64,000 bases of DNA from Paracoccaceae bacterium. GTDB taxonomy: Bacteria; Pseudomonadota; Alphaproteobacteria; Rhodobacterales; Rhodobacteraceae. Under the pieces are notes generated by a model. The model had not been told where the DNA came from, did not search any database, and saw only the letters and a program-made list of their open reading frames with translations. The position numbers were made by a program, and so were the translations under genes. The DNA lies in the NCBI GenBank assembly GCA_024742405.1, contig JANSYP010000004.1, positions 186,001-250,000 of the forward strand. Direction: 5' to 3'. Numbering within the stretch: position 1 is the first letter of the stretch; the number at the start of each line of letters is the position of its first letter. Shown here in pieces: positions 44,649 to 52,839 of this stretch.

Positions 44649-46730
44649 TTATGCGTCCGGCGCGTCGGATCCAGACCCGTCCATGGCGCGCAAAAACGCA
44701 GGTCCGAAGCGCTCGGCCTTGAGCGGACCCACTCCGGGGAGCTGTTCCAAGGCTTCAAGGGTCGCCGGGCGGCGTTCGGCGATGAGCCGCAGGGTCGCGT
44801 TGGTGCAGGAGAGCGGTTTGAGCGTGCCGCACGCGCCGCGCGCGAAGTCGCGCTGGGCCGCCAAAAGGGCATCGAAAACCGGCCCGGCCGGCCCGCCCGC
44901 CAGCTTGCGCCGCACCGGATGAGCCTGAGCCGCGGGGGCGCCGAGAATCACCTCCAGGAAGAGCGCGCCATACCGGTCGAGCTTTTTCGCGCCGACGCCG
45001 CCGATCCCGGTCATCTCGTCGAGCGATCGTGGGCGGCGTTCTGCCATTTCGATCAGTGTGCGGTCCGGGAAGATCACATAGGCTGGCACCGATTGCGCTT
45101 CGGCCAGAGCGCGCCGCTTTGCCTTGAGCGCCGAGAGCAGGGGCGCATCCTCGTCGCTGACGAGCGCGCGCGCCGCGGGGCGGGGGGCGCTGCGCGCTAC
45201 GCTGTCCTTGCGCAGGGTCACGGATTGCTCACCGCGCAGAACGGGGCGTGCCGCTTCGGTCATTACCAGTGCGCCGTGACGCTCGGCATCGGGGCGCATC
45301 AGGTCGTGGCCCATGATCTGGCGGAACACCCCCTGCCACGCATCCTTCGACAGATCGCGTCCCACCCCGAAGGTCGGCAGGCTGTCATGGCCGCGCGTGG
45401 TCACTTTCTGCGTGGTTTTTCCGGTAAGGATGTCGATCAGATGGCCAGCGCCAAAGCTCTCGCCCGTGCGTAGCGCGGCGGAGAGCGCCTTGCGCACCGC
45501 CTCTGTGCCGTCGAAGGTTTCGGGTGGCGTGTCGCAGAGATCGCAATGCCCGCAGCGTGCGGCCTCTTCCCCGAAATAGCCCAGCAGCGCCTGTCGACGG
45601 CAAGTCAGCGCCTCGGCCAGTCCCAGAAGCGCGTTAAGCCGCCCGTGATCCGCATCGCGGCGTTCCGGGGGAGCGGCGCTTTCGTCGATCTGGGCGCGGC
45701 GCAGGCGGATATCGTCGGCGCCATAGAGCGTGAGCGTCTCCGCAGGCGCCCCGTCACGCCCCGCGCGCCCGATCTCCTGATAGTAGCCCTCGATCGACTT
45801 GGGCAGATCCGCGTGGGCCACCCAGCGGATATCGGGCTTGTCGACGCCCATCCCGAAAGCGACCGTTGCTACGACGATGAGCCCATCCTCGCGCTGGAAC
45901 CGGGTCTCGACGGCGCGCCGCGTCTCGGCCTCCATGCCGCCATGATAGGCGCAGGCGGTGTGGCCGACCTCGCCCAGAGCGCGCGCCAGGGTTTCGGTCT
46001 TGGCCCGCGTTCCGCAATAGACGATGCCCGACTGGCCGCGGCGGGCCGCGGCGAAATCGAGGATCTGGGCGCGCGGGCGGTCCTTTGGCGCGAAGGCCAG
46101 ATGGATGTTGGGTCGGTCGAAGCCGCGCAAGAAGGTTTCGGGCTGTGCCCCATCGAAGAGTCGTGTGACGATTTCGGTGCGGGTTTCGGCGTCGGCGGTG
46201 GCGGTAAAGGCGGCCAGCGGCACACCGAGCGCCGCGCGCAGGGCGCCGATGCGCAGGTAGTCGGGGCGGAAGTCATGCCCCCACTGGCTGACGCAATGCG
46301 CCTCGTCCACGGCGATGAGCGATACGCCGATCCGGCGCAGCAGCGCTTGGGTGCCCGAGGCCGCGAGCCGTTCCGGCGCCATGTAGAGCAGCTTCAGCTG
46401 CCCGGCATCGAGGGCGGCAAACACGGCTTCGGTTTCTTCCTCGGTGTTGCCGGAGGTCAGCGCACCCGCTGTGACGCCGGCTTCGTGGAGCGCGCGGACC
46501 TGGTCGCGCATCAGCGCGATGAGCGGCGAAATGACCACCGTGACGCCCTCGCGGCACAGCGCCGGCAGTTGAAAGCAAAGAGATTTTCCACCGCCAGTGG
46601 GCATGATCGCCAGCGTGTCGCGCCCGGCGGTGACGGCGGCCACGATCTCGCCCTGTCCGGGGCGAAACTCGGCAAATCCGAACACGGAGGCGAGAAGCCC
46701 TTCCGCCGTGGGCAGCGACCCGTCTGGCAT
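44649..46730 (-). CDS. recQ: ATP-dependent DNA helicase RecQ
   Basis: A 693-aa helicase. Motif order: RPGQGEIV, Walker A MPTGGGKSLCFQLPAL, DEAHCVSQWGHDFRPDY, FTATAD, GIVYCGTRAKTETLA, VATVAFGMGVDKPDIRWVAH and QEIGRAGRDG. A zinc site follows (CGHCDLCD plus the upstream CRRQ region), then an RQC domain and two C-terminal HRDC-like regions (about 520-590 and 625-690; the first contains YVIFPDRTLIEMA, the second LRLIAERRPATLEALEQLPG). The second HRDC-type unit makes it longer than E. coli RecQ. Start at 46730. Confidence 0.95.
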   Translation of the reverse strand: MPDGSLPTAEGLLASVFGFAEFRPGQGEIVAAVTAGRDTLAIMPTGGGKSLCFQLPALCREGVTVVISPLIALMRDQVRALHEAGVTAGALTSGNTEEETEAVFAALDAGQLKLLYMAPERLAASGTQALLRRIGVSLIAVDEAHCVSQWGHDFRPDYLRIGALRAALGVPLAAFTATADAETRTEIVTRLFDGAQPETFLRGFDRPNIHLAFAPKDRPRAQILDFAAARRGQSGIVYCGTRAKTETLARALGEVGHTACAYHGGMEAETRRAVETRFQREDGLIVVATVAFGMGVDKPDIRWVAHADLPKSIEGYYQEIGRAGRDGAPAETLTLYGADDIRLRRAQIDESAAPPERRDADHGRLNALLGLAEALTCRRQALLGYFGEEAARCGHCDLCDTPPETFDGTEAVRKALSAALRTGESFGAGHLIDILTGKTTQKVTTRGHDSLPTFGVGRDLSKDAWQGVFRQIMGHDLMRPDAERHGALVMTEAARPVLRGEQSVTLRKDSVARSAPRPAARALVSDEDAPLLSALKAKRRALAEAQSVPAYVIFPDRTLIEMAERRPRSLDEMTGIGGVGAKKLDRYGALFLEVILGAPAAQAHPVRRKLAGGPAGPVFDALLAAQRDFARGACGTLKPLSCTNATLRLIAERRPATLEALEQLPGVGPLKAERFGPAFLRAMDGSGSDAPDA

Positions 46731-46846
46731 GGCACCTGTTATTGTCTGCTCGTTTTTTTGCAGACTCCCACAGGACCTGACCGGCGGCAAGCCTGCGAAT
46801 GGGGTCTGAGGCAAAAACACAGGCGTGCGCGGGGCCGGGTCTGCGG

Positions 46847-47812
46847 TCAGGTGTCGAGGAAGGCTCTGGCCAGGTGCACTGCGCGCGCGGCATAGGCGCT
46901 CTGACGCGGATCGTCTGCGGGGGCGCGGTCGATGATCCAGCCGGCCGACGCCATCGCCCGCAGCATCACGAACATTGGCAGGTCCGCGCGGGCACCGTCG
47001 GGCAGGGGGCCGCCAGCACCGACATATCCGGACCAGAGTGCTGTGGTCAGCGCCTCGTAGGCGGGACTGTCCACATGCTGGATCAGGGCGGTGGCAAGGT
47101 CGTAGTGGCGGTAGCCATGGCCGCAATCGTCGAAGTCGATCAGGTAGAGCTGGTGATCCTTGCGCAGAACGTTTTCCTGCAGCACGTCAGCATGGATCAG
47201 GCCGGTACCCTCGTTCCCGAGTTCCAACAGCCTGTCGCGGGCGGCGTCGCGGGCGGTGCAGAGCAGCTCGGCTTCGTCGCTGTCAAGCGCAGGGTGGGTC
47301 CAGAAACGCCCCCAGAGCGGGGCCTCGCTGCAGCAGAGCGCACGGGCGTCCCAGGACGGGCGTATCAGATCGCGCGGCGCCGTCAGATCCGCGGTCAGAT
47401 GCAGGTCCGCGAGCAATTCGCCGAGATCCCGGTAGATCGCGACCTGCGCGTCGGCAGTGTTGGCGCAGGTCTGATCGAGCGGGCCGATGGGCGGGGCATC
47501 GAGCCACTGCAGCATCGAGACGACCTGCCCGGCCTGGGTGTGGTAGATGAAATCCTCGTCCTGCGTCCGCAGCGGCCAGGGGCAGGCAAAGCCGGCGTCG
47601 GCCAGGCTCTCCATCCAGCGCAGTTCCGACCGGATGGCCTCGCGGGTCTGGTAGCCAGGACGATGCAGCCGCAGCGCACCGCGCCACCCGGTTCGGAGCC
47701 GCACGTCGAGCACCGCGTTCTCGCGGTTCAGCACCAGCCGGGGTGTGCCTTCAGCGCCACCCCATGCTTCGGCAGCCGTACTGGCGGCTTGCATGACGGT
47801 CTGATCATCCAT
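46847..47812 (-). CDS. APH-family small-molecule kinase
   Basis: A 321-aa phosphotransferase of the aminoglycoside/homoserine-kinase-like fold. The Brenner motif is LIHADVLQENVL (about 200-211) and the metal motif LIDFDDCGHGYRHYDLA. Its ATG overlaps the end of the class III aminotransferase-fold gene by 8 nt. In animals hydroxylysine kinase and its PLP phospho-lyase, and the related ethanolamine-phosphate phospho-lyase, form exactly this kinase/lyase pairing, so this kinase probably makes the phospho-substrate for the neighbour. Confidence 0.85.
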   Translation of the reverse strand: MDDQTVMQAASTAAEAWGGAEGTPRLVLNRENAVLDVRLRTGWRGALRLHRPGYQTREAIRSELRWMESLADAGFACPWPLRTQDEDFIYHTQAGQVVSMLQWLDAPPIGPLDQTCANTADAQVAIYRDLGELLADLHLTADLTAPRDLIRPSWDARALCCSEAPLWGRFWTHPALDSDEAELLCTARDAARDRLLELGNEGTGLIHADVLQENVLRKDHQLYLIDFDDCGHGYRHYDLATALIQHVDSPAYEALTTALWSGYVGAGGPLPDGARADLPMFVMLRAMASAGWIIDRAPADDPRQSAYAARAVHLARAFLDT

Positions 47813-49091
47813 TGTCGGGCCGCGTATCCGGTAGCTCGGAGAATGCCGCAGTCAGCCCGTCCAGCGCAAGGTCGGCATGGGCGCGGGAAAAGGGCATCGG
47901 CGGTCGCATTTTCACCGTGTTCATATGCCTCCCGATGCGGTTCAGCAAGACACCGCGGCTGCGCATGGTTTCCACCAGTTGTGCCGCACGGAGGGTGGCG
48001 GGGCTGCCATCACCATGGATGAGCTCCAGCCCGAAGAAGAGCCCCCGCCCGCGGGCCTCGGCGATGAGCGGATGGTCCAGCGCGCGGAGCCGGTCGAGCG
48101 CGTGGGCACCGCTCGCCTTGGCATTCGCCTGCAATGCCTCGTCCTCCAGCACATCGAGCACGGCCATGGCTGCCGCACAACTGACCGGGTTGCCGCCGAA
48201 GGTGTTGAAGTAACCGAACGCTCCACGAAAGGCCGCCATTACATCGGGCCGCGCGATCACGCCTGCAACCGGATACCCATTGCCCATGGATTTGCCGACC
48301 GTGACCACGTCCGGCGCTATGCCGATCCAGTCATGGCCCCAGAAATGGCTGCCGCAACGTCCGAACCCCGGCTGGACCTCATCGCAGAGCAACAGCCCGC
48401 CCGCGTCCCGGACAACCTTTGCGGCGGGGTCGAGAAATCCCGGGGCGAGCGTCGGCAGGCCCTCATTGGCAAAGATCGGGCAGATCATCAGGGCGGAGAA
48501 CCCGACGCCGGCAGCCTGCAGATCCGCGATGGCGCCGGCGACATGTGCCGCAAAGGCGTCGGCCTGGCCCTCGCGGCTGCCCCCCACCGGATGCAGGCTG
48601 TCGGGGGCCGGCACGCGCCTTACATGCGCCGGATAGCCCCCGATCGGCGGGCGCCGGGTGGAGAGTTGCGCCGTCGCCGTGGTGTTGCCGTGATAGGTGT
48701 TGTCGGTGGCGATCACGCCGGTCTTGCCGGTGACCGCCTGGGCCATGCGAAGCGCGATGTCGTTCGCTTCCGATCCGGTGCAGGTCAGGATCATCTGGCT
48801 GAGATCGTGGGACAGGGTCGCCGTCAGACGCTCGATATAGTCGAGAACCAAACCGTGCAGATAGCGGGTGTGGGTGTTCAGTCGCGCCGATTGCGTCGCG
48901 ATGGCTTCGACCACGCGGGGGTGGCAGTGACCGACATGGGGCACGTTGTTGTAACAGTCGAGATAGCGCCGTCCTTCGGCATCCCACAGCCAAACGCCCT
49001 CGCCGCGCACGATATGGACCGGGTCGTCGTAGAATGTCGGCACGTTCGGGCCCATCAGCCGCGCCCGCCGGGCCATGAGCGTTTCAGTCAT
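47805..49091 (-). CDS. Class III PLP aminotransferase-fold protein, probable phospho-lyase
   Basis: A 428-aa PLP enzyme. Key parts are YLDCYNNVPHVGHCHPRVV, LTCTGSEANDIALRMAQ, NTYHGNTTATAQLS, LLLCDEVQPGFGRCGSHFWG, DVVTVGKSMGNGYPVAGV with the PLP Lys (about 275) and YFNTFGGNPVSCAAA. The GKSMGNGYPVA form and the NNVPHVGH segment are typical of the AGXT2L (ethanolamine-phosphate / phosphohydroxylysine phospho-lyase) branch rather than true transaminases. It overlaps arfB upstream and the kinase downstream, by 8 nt each. Confidence 0.85.
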   Translation of the reverse strand: MTETLMARRARLMGPNVPTFYDDPVHIVRGEGVWLWDAEGRRYLDCYNNVPHVGHCHPRVVEAIATQSARLNTHTRYLHGLVLDYIERLTATLSHDLSQMILTCTGSEANDIALRMAQAVTGKTGVIATDNTYHGNTTATAQLSTRRPPIGGYPAHVRRVPAPDSLHPVGGSREGQADAFAAHVAGAIADLQAAGVGFSALMICPIFANEGLPTLAPGFLDPAAKVVRDAGGLLLCDEVQPGFGRCGSHFWGHDWIGIAPDVVTVGKSMGNGYPVAGVIARPDVMAAFRGAFGYFNTFGGNPVSCAAAMAVLDVLEDEALQANAKASGAHALDRLRALDHPLIAEARGRGLFFGLELIHGDGSPATLRAAQLVETMRSRGVLLNRIGRHMNTVKMRPPMPFSRAHADLALDGLTAAFSELPDTRPDNG

Positions 49092-49506
49092 CGCCTGTTA
49101 CGCGGCTGCGCAGCGCCTTGACCTGCCCCTTGCGTGTCTTTGACTCCAGCCGGCGTTTCTTGCTGCCAAGGGTGGGTTTGGTTGGGATCCGCCGTTTCGG
49201 AACGACCAGGGCGGCGCGGATCAGCTCGGCCAGGCGGTCTTCGGCGATCTCGCGGTTTCGGGCCTGGGATCGTGTTTCCTCCACCCGCAGAACGATGGCG
49301 CCGTCGCGGGTCCAGCGCCGCCCAGCCAGCCGTTTGAGCCGGGCTTTGACCGCCGGGCTCAGGTTGGGGCTGCGCGCGGCCTCGAACCGCAGTTCGACTG
49401 CGGTGGAGACCTTGTTCACGTTCTGACCGCCCGGTCCCGAGGCCCGGCTGAAGCTTTCGCTCAGCTCCCAGTCCGCAAGGGTGATCTGATCGTTGACGCG
49501 CACCAT
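49084..49506 (-). CDS. arfB: Alternative ribosome-rescue factor ArfB
   Basis: A 140-aa peptidyl-tRNA hydrolase that frees stalled ribosomes. The GGQ motif is in SRASGPGGQNVNKVSTAVEL (about 21-40). The C-terminus is a basic tail (PTKPTLGSKKRRLESKTRKG and following) that enters the empty mRNA channel. Length matches YaeJ/ArfB. It is the first gene of a tight unit with the phospho-lyase and the kinase, a curious partnership. Confidence 0.95.
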   Translation of the reverse strand: MVRVNDQITLADWELSESFSRASGPGGQNVNKVSTAVELRFEAARSPNLSPAVKARLKRLAGRRWTRDGAIVLRVEETRSQARNREIAEDRLAELIRAALVVPKRRIPTKPTLGSKKRRLESKTRKGQVKALRSRVTGDD

Positions 49507-49810
49507 GGGCGCAGGCCTACACCGCGGCGCGGGCTGAGCAAAGTGCCGCTTTGCCGGTATTAACCATGACTTCAGACCGTCGCGCTATGCAGGGGATGTC
49601 TGAAGGGCAGGTGACGGCGAGCGGCACAAAACGTGTCTGGAGCCGGCAGGCGCCGGAAAACCCGGCCAAGCGACATTCAGGCTGGCGCGGCGGAAAACCC
49701 CGCGTGCGACCAGGTGATGAGTTCTGACCCCGGTGCTCCCGAAAGCGGCGCATCGGGGTCTCTTGCTTCGACCTCCGCGGGCTCGATGCCCGATTTCGCA
49801 CCGCTTGCGG
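49507..49810. other. Intergenic stretch with a hairpin
   Basis: About 300 bp without a gene between the cytochrome gene end and arfB. CTTCAGAC (49570-49577) and GTCTGAAG (49598-49605) form an 8-bp stem with a 20-base loop; no T-run follows on the minus strand. The promoter of the arfB unit should be here but no clear boxes were seen. Confidence 0.4.
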
Positions 49811-51736
49811 TCAGGGCAGCTGGGCTGCCAGCGCCTCAAGCGAGGGATCGCCCGGATTGGCGGCTTGGGCCTCGGACAGCCGGGCGCGCGCTGTCGCCTC
49901 GTCGCCAAGTGCCGCTGCGATTCGGACCAGCATGCTCCAGGCCTGCACCTGTTGCGGATCGAGGCGCACGGCTTCGGCAAAGGCGGCCGTCGCCGCATCC
50001 ATGTTGCGCATCACCAGCGCACCGCCGCCGATGGCCATGTGGGCTTCGGGGAAATCGGCTTTCGCCTGCAAGCTGTCCTGCCACTCACCATAGGCTACGC
50101 GCAGAGCCTCGATTTCGGCCTGGTTGGCCTGTCCGAGCGGTGCGTCGAGCATCTGGCGCGCCGCGGCGATGCGCACTGCGCGCACCGGATCGCTCACCAG
50201 CGGCATCAGCCGTGCCGTGCGGTCGGCCGGAGCGGCGCCGCGCTGCACCGGGGCCGCGGCGGCGCGCACCAGCGGGTCGGGGTCGGCGAGCAGATCGGCC
50301 AGCGTGTCGGCGAGGGCCGGGGACGTCGTTTCGGCGATCTGGTCGAGCGCGGTGGCGCGCACGATGCCGGGCCGGTCGGGATCGCGCGCCAAGGCGGCCA
50401 GTGCTGCAGTTTCCACCCCCGGTCGTGCGCGGGCCGCGGCCAGGATCCGGCCATAGTGCGGCGGCGAACTGGCCGGCGGTCCGAATCGTTCGGCGATCTC
50501 GGCGGCGGCCCAGGCCGCGTCACGGTCGGTATGGCAGGCGGTGCATGTGTCCGGTGCGCCGGTTTCGGTCGCCAGATCGGGCCGCGGGATGCGGAAGCTG
50601 TGATCGCGCCGCCCATCATTGCCCATATAGACCTGCTCGATCATGTGGCAGTTGCGGCACTGGGCGCCCTCGCTGCCCATCGGGTGGAAATGATGGGAGG
50701 GGTCGTCATAGAGCCCGGCGGCCTGCGGGAACCGTTCGTCGCCGACCGGGGCATGGCAGCTTGTGCAGATACCCGTGCCCTCGGCGATGCGGGTGGCGCT
50801 GTGGGCGTCATGACAGTCGGTGCAGGTGACGCCCGCGGCATACATCTTCGATTGCAGGAACGACCCGGTGACGTAGACCTCTTCGAGGATCTGCCCATCG
50901 GCATGGTAAAGGCCCGGGCGCAGGGTGGCGAGCCGATAGCTGTCATGGAACGGTGTGCCGGGGACGGGATTTCCGTCGCCGAACGCTTCGCGTCTGGCGT
51001 GGCAGCCCGCGCAGCCGTCGATCTGCGACTGTTGTCTGCCGGAATAGTCGATCGTCAGGCCCGTTGCGCTGAGCCCTGCCGCGTCAAAACTGCGGCCCGC
51101 GGCCCAGTCGAGATGCGCGGCGCCGGGGCCGTGGCAGGCCTCGCATCCCACCCCGATCTCGGCCTGGGTGGACGCATAGCTGCGGGTCGCCGGATCATAG
51201 GCTTTTTCGTAGCCTGTCGCGTGGCACTCGGCGCAACGGGCGTTCCAGGTCTTGAAGGGACCGGTCCAGTGCAGCCCGTCCCCGGGTGCCAGCGTCTGAT
51301 CAGGATAAAGGTGGAACCAGCCGCCTTTTTCGGTGTCCCAGACCACGTCAAAGCTCTGCAGGCGCCCCGGTTCCGTTTCCAGAAGATACTGCTGAAGCGG
51401 CGCGACCCCGGCGACGGAATGCACAGGGTACACGCGGTTGCTGCCGTCGGCTTCGGTCACGGAGATGTTGTAGCCGTCGTCTTCGGAGTGCGAGAAGCGC
51501 ACCGACATGCCGGCGCCGTCGAACTCCGTGTCGTCAAAATCCGCCAGCACGCGCTCCGCGGTGGGCTCCGTCCAGGCCCAGGCATGGTGCGAGTCCTCCC
51601 ACGCCGCCGTTGCTTCGGCATGGCACGGGGTGCAGGCGGCGGACCCGACATAAGCGGGTGCGTCCTGCGCGATGGCCACTACAGGTCCCAACGCGGCGAT
51701 GATCCCGAAGACGAGCCCGCGGGCCAGGGACCTCAC
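49811..51736 (-). CDS. Eight-heme cytochrome c with HEAT and TPR regions
   Basis: A 641-aa exported protein. Signal peptide MRSLARGLVFGIIAALGPVV, cleaved near AIAQD. Eight CxxCH heme sites follow: CTPCH, CAECH, CEACH, CAGCH, CTDCH, CTSCH, CRNCH and CTACH, all within about residues 35-400. Residues about 420-530 look like HEAT repeats (IVRATALDQIAETTSPALAD) and the end like TPR (AHMAIGGGALVMRNMDAATA). It should be a periplasmic electron carrier or oxidoreductase related to the cytochrome c554 / multiheme nitrite-reductase-like folds. It overlaps the upstream hydrolase gene by 4 nt. Confidence 0.9.
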   Translation of the reverse strand: MRSLARGLVFGIIAALGPVVAIAQDAPAYVGSAACTPCHAEATAAWEDSHHAWAWTEPTAERVLADFDDTEFDGAGMSVRFSHSEDDGYNISVTEADGSNRVYPVHSVAGVAPLQQYLLETEPGRLQSFDVVWDTEKGGWFHLYPDQTLAPGDGLHWTGPFKTWNARCAECHATGYEKAYDPATRSYASTQAEIGVGCEACHGPGAAHLDWAAGRSFDAAGLSATGLTIDYSGRQQSQIDGCAGCHARREAFGDGNPVPGTPFHDSYRLATLRPGLYHADGQILEEVYVTGSFLQSKMYAAGVTCTDCHDAHSATRIAEGTGICTSCHAPVGDERFPQAAGLYDDPSHHFHPMGSEGAQCRNCHMIEQVYMGNDGRRDHSFRIPRPDLATETGAPDTCTACHTDRDAAWAAAEIAERFGPPASSPPHYGRILAAARARPGVETAALAALARDPDRPGIVRATALDQIAETTSPALADTLADLLADPDPLVRAAAAPVQRGAAPADRTARLMPLVSDPVRAVRIAAARQMLDAPLGQANQAEIEALRVAYGEWQDSLQAKADFPEAHMAIGGGALVMRNMDAATAAFAEAVRLDPQQVQAWSMLVRIAAALGDEATARARLSEAQAANPGDPSLEALAAQLP

Positions 51737-52740
51737 GCGGCGGCTCTCTGGTTGGCCAGTCCGGGCAGCCAGTCCAGAATCGCGTCGGCTGCGCGCGGCC
51801 AGACCGGTTCGGACACCAGCATGTGCCCACCGCCCTGCACGATCACCGGCAGTGTCCCGTAGTAGGTGCCGGTGAACATGACATCGAGCCAGGGCACGAA
51901 CCGATCCTCGGTCCCGCCGATCACCAGCACGTCACCGCGCGGGCCGGGCAGCGGTGCGAAGGGCGGAAACCCATTGGCCTGGGCCAGCGCCTTGAAGGAT
52001 TCGTCGCGCAGACTCCCGACCATCTCCGCATAGTCGCCATTGCTGACGCCTCGCGGAAAGAGATTGCGTCGCATGACGTCCATGTCGGTGCCGCGCTGCC
52101 CGAACAGGCTGAAATCGAAGAGCGCCCGCCACAGGTCTGGGTTGGTAAAGGCCATCTCGACCGAAGACCGCCAGAAGCCGTAAGGCGGCGTCGAACAGAG
52201 CAGCACGGTGCCCGCCGGACTTTGGCCTCGGCGCATGAGGTTCTGGGCGACCGCACCGCCGAGCGAATGGCAAACGGGCACAGTGGGGCGCCCGATACGC
52301 TTCAGCGCTTGCGCCAGTGCGTCGGTGAACTCCGCGATGCCCGGCCCGTCGAGGGTCGAGGCGCCGGGCATCGCCTTGGCCAATGCCGCAAGGGCCGCTT
52401 CGGGGTCGTTCTTGTGAAAGGCGATGGCCAGCGCGCGGTCCAGCGCCTGGGGGTTCGTGGCGATCGTCTGCCCGCCGGCGCGGCCGGGCAGGGTCAGCGT
52501 CCAGCAGCGGTAGCCCTGATCGGTAAAGGCCGCGAGCCAGTCGGCGGACCACATCCAGCCGCCCGCCGCCATGCCATGGACAAAGAGCAGGTCCACCGCC
52601 TGTCGCGTCCCGCCGGTGGGGGCATGTTCGGACATGGCCCAGCCCTGATGGGCGTCGATATCTGTGTCATAGACCTCGTCCGGGGCCATTCGGGTCACGG
52701 TTGCGGCCTTGCCTTCGCCGGTGCTGCTGGCTTTGTCCAT
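51733..52740 (-). CDS. Alpha/beta-fold hydrolase
   Basis: A 335-aa hydrolase. The oxyanion HGMAAGG follows LLFV (about 54-60), the nucleophile elbow is CHSLGGA (Ser near 160), the acid is likely Asp in GGTEDRFVPW, and the His is in QGGGHML. No signal peptide. It overlaps the multiheme cytochrome gene by 4 nt (ATGA), an odd pairing of a cytoplasmic hydrolase with a periplasmic redox protein. Substrate unknown. The first 35 residues are probably disordered and the true start may be the ATG of MSEHAPTGG (near 52635). Confidence 0.82.
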   Translation of the reverse strand: MDKASSTGEGKAATVTRMAPDEVYDTDIDAHQGWAMSEHAPTGGTRQAVDLLFVHGMAAGGWMWSADWLAAFTDQGYRCWTLTLPGRAGGQTIATNPQALDRALAIAFHKNDPEAALAALAKAMPGASTLDGPGIAEFTDALAQALKRIGRPTVPVCHSLGGAVAQNLMRRGQSPAGTVLLCSTPPYGFWRSSVEMAFTNPDLWRALFDFSLFGQRGTDMDVMRRNLFPRGVSNGDYAEMVGSLRDESFKALAQANGFPPFAPLPGPRGDVLVIGGTEDRFVPWLDVMFTGTYYGTLPVIVQGGGHMLVSEPVWPRAADAILDWLPGLANQRAAA

Positions 52741-52839
52741 TACGGTGCTCGCTGCATTGCTGGGCGCATCAGACGCCCGTGTCGTTTGTCTGTGAGCTTA
52801 CACCCTGCGGCACGCGTAATCGCCGCGACACCGTGCGCG

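Noticed and set aside
49733-51862. A 709-codon plus-strand frame
   Set aside because: Antisense to the eight-heme cytochrome gene; composition is that of a GC shadow.
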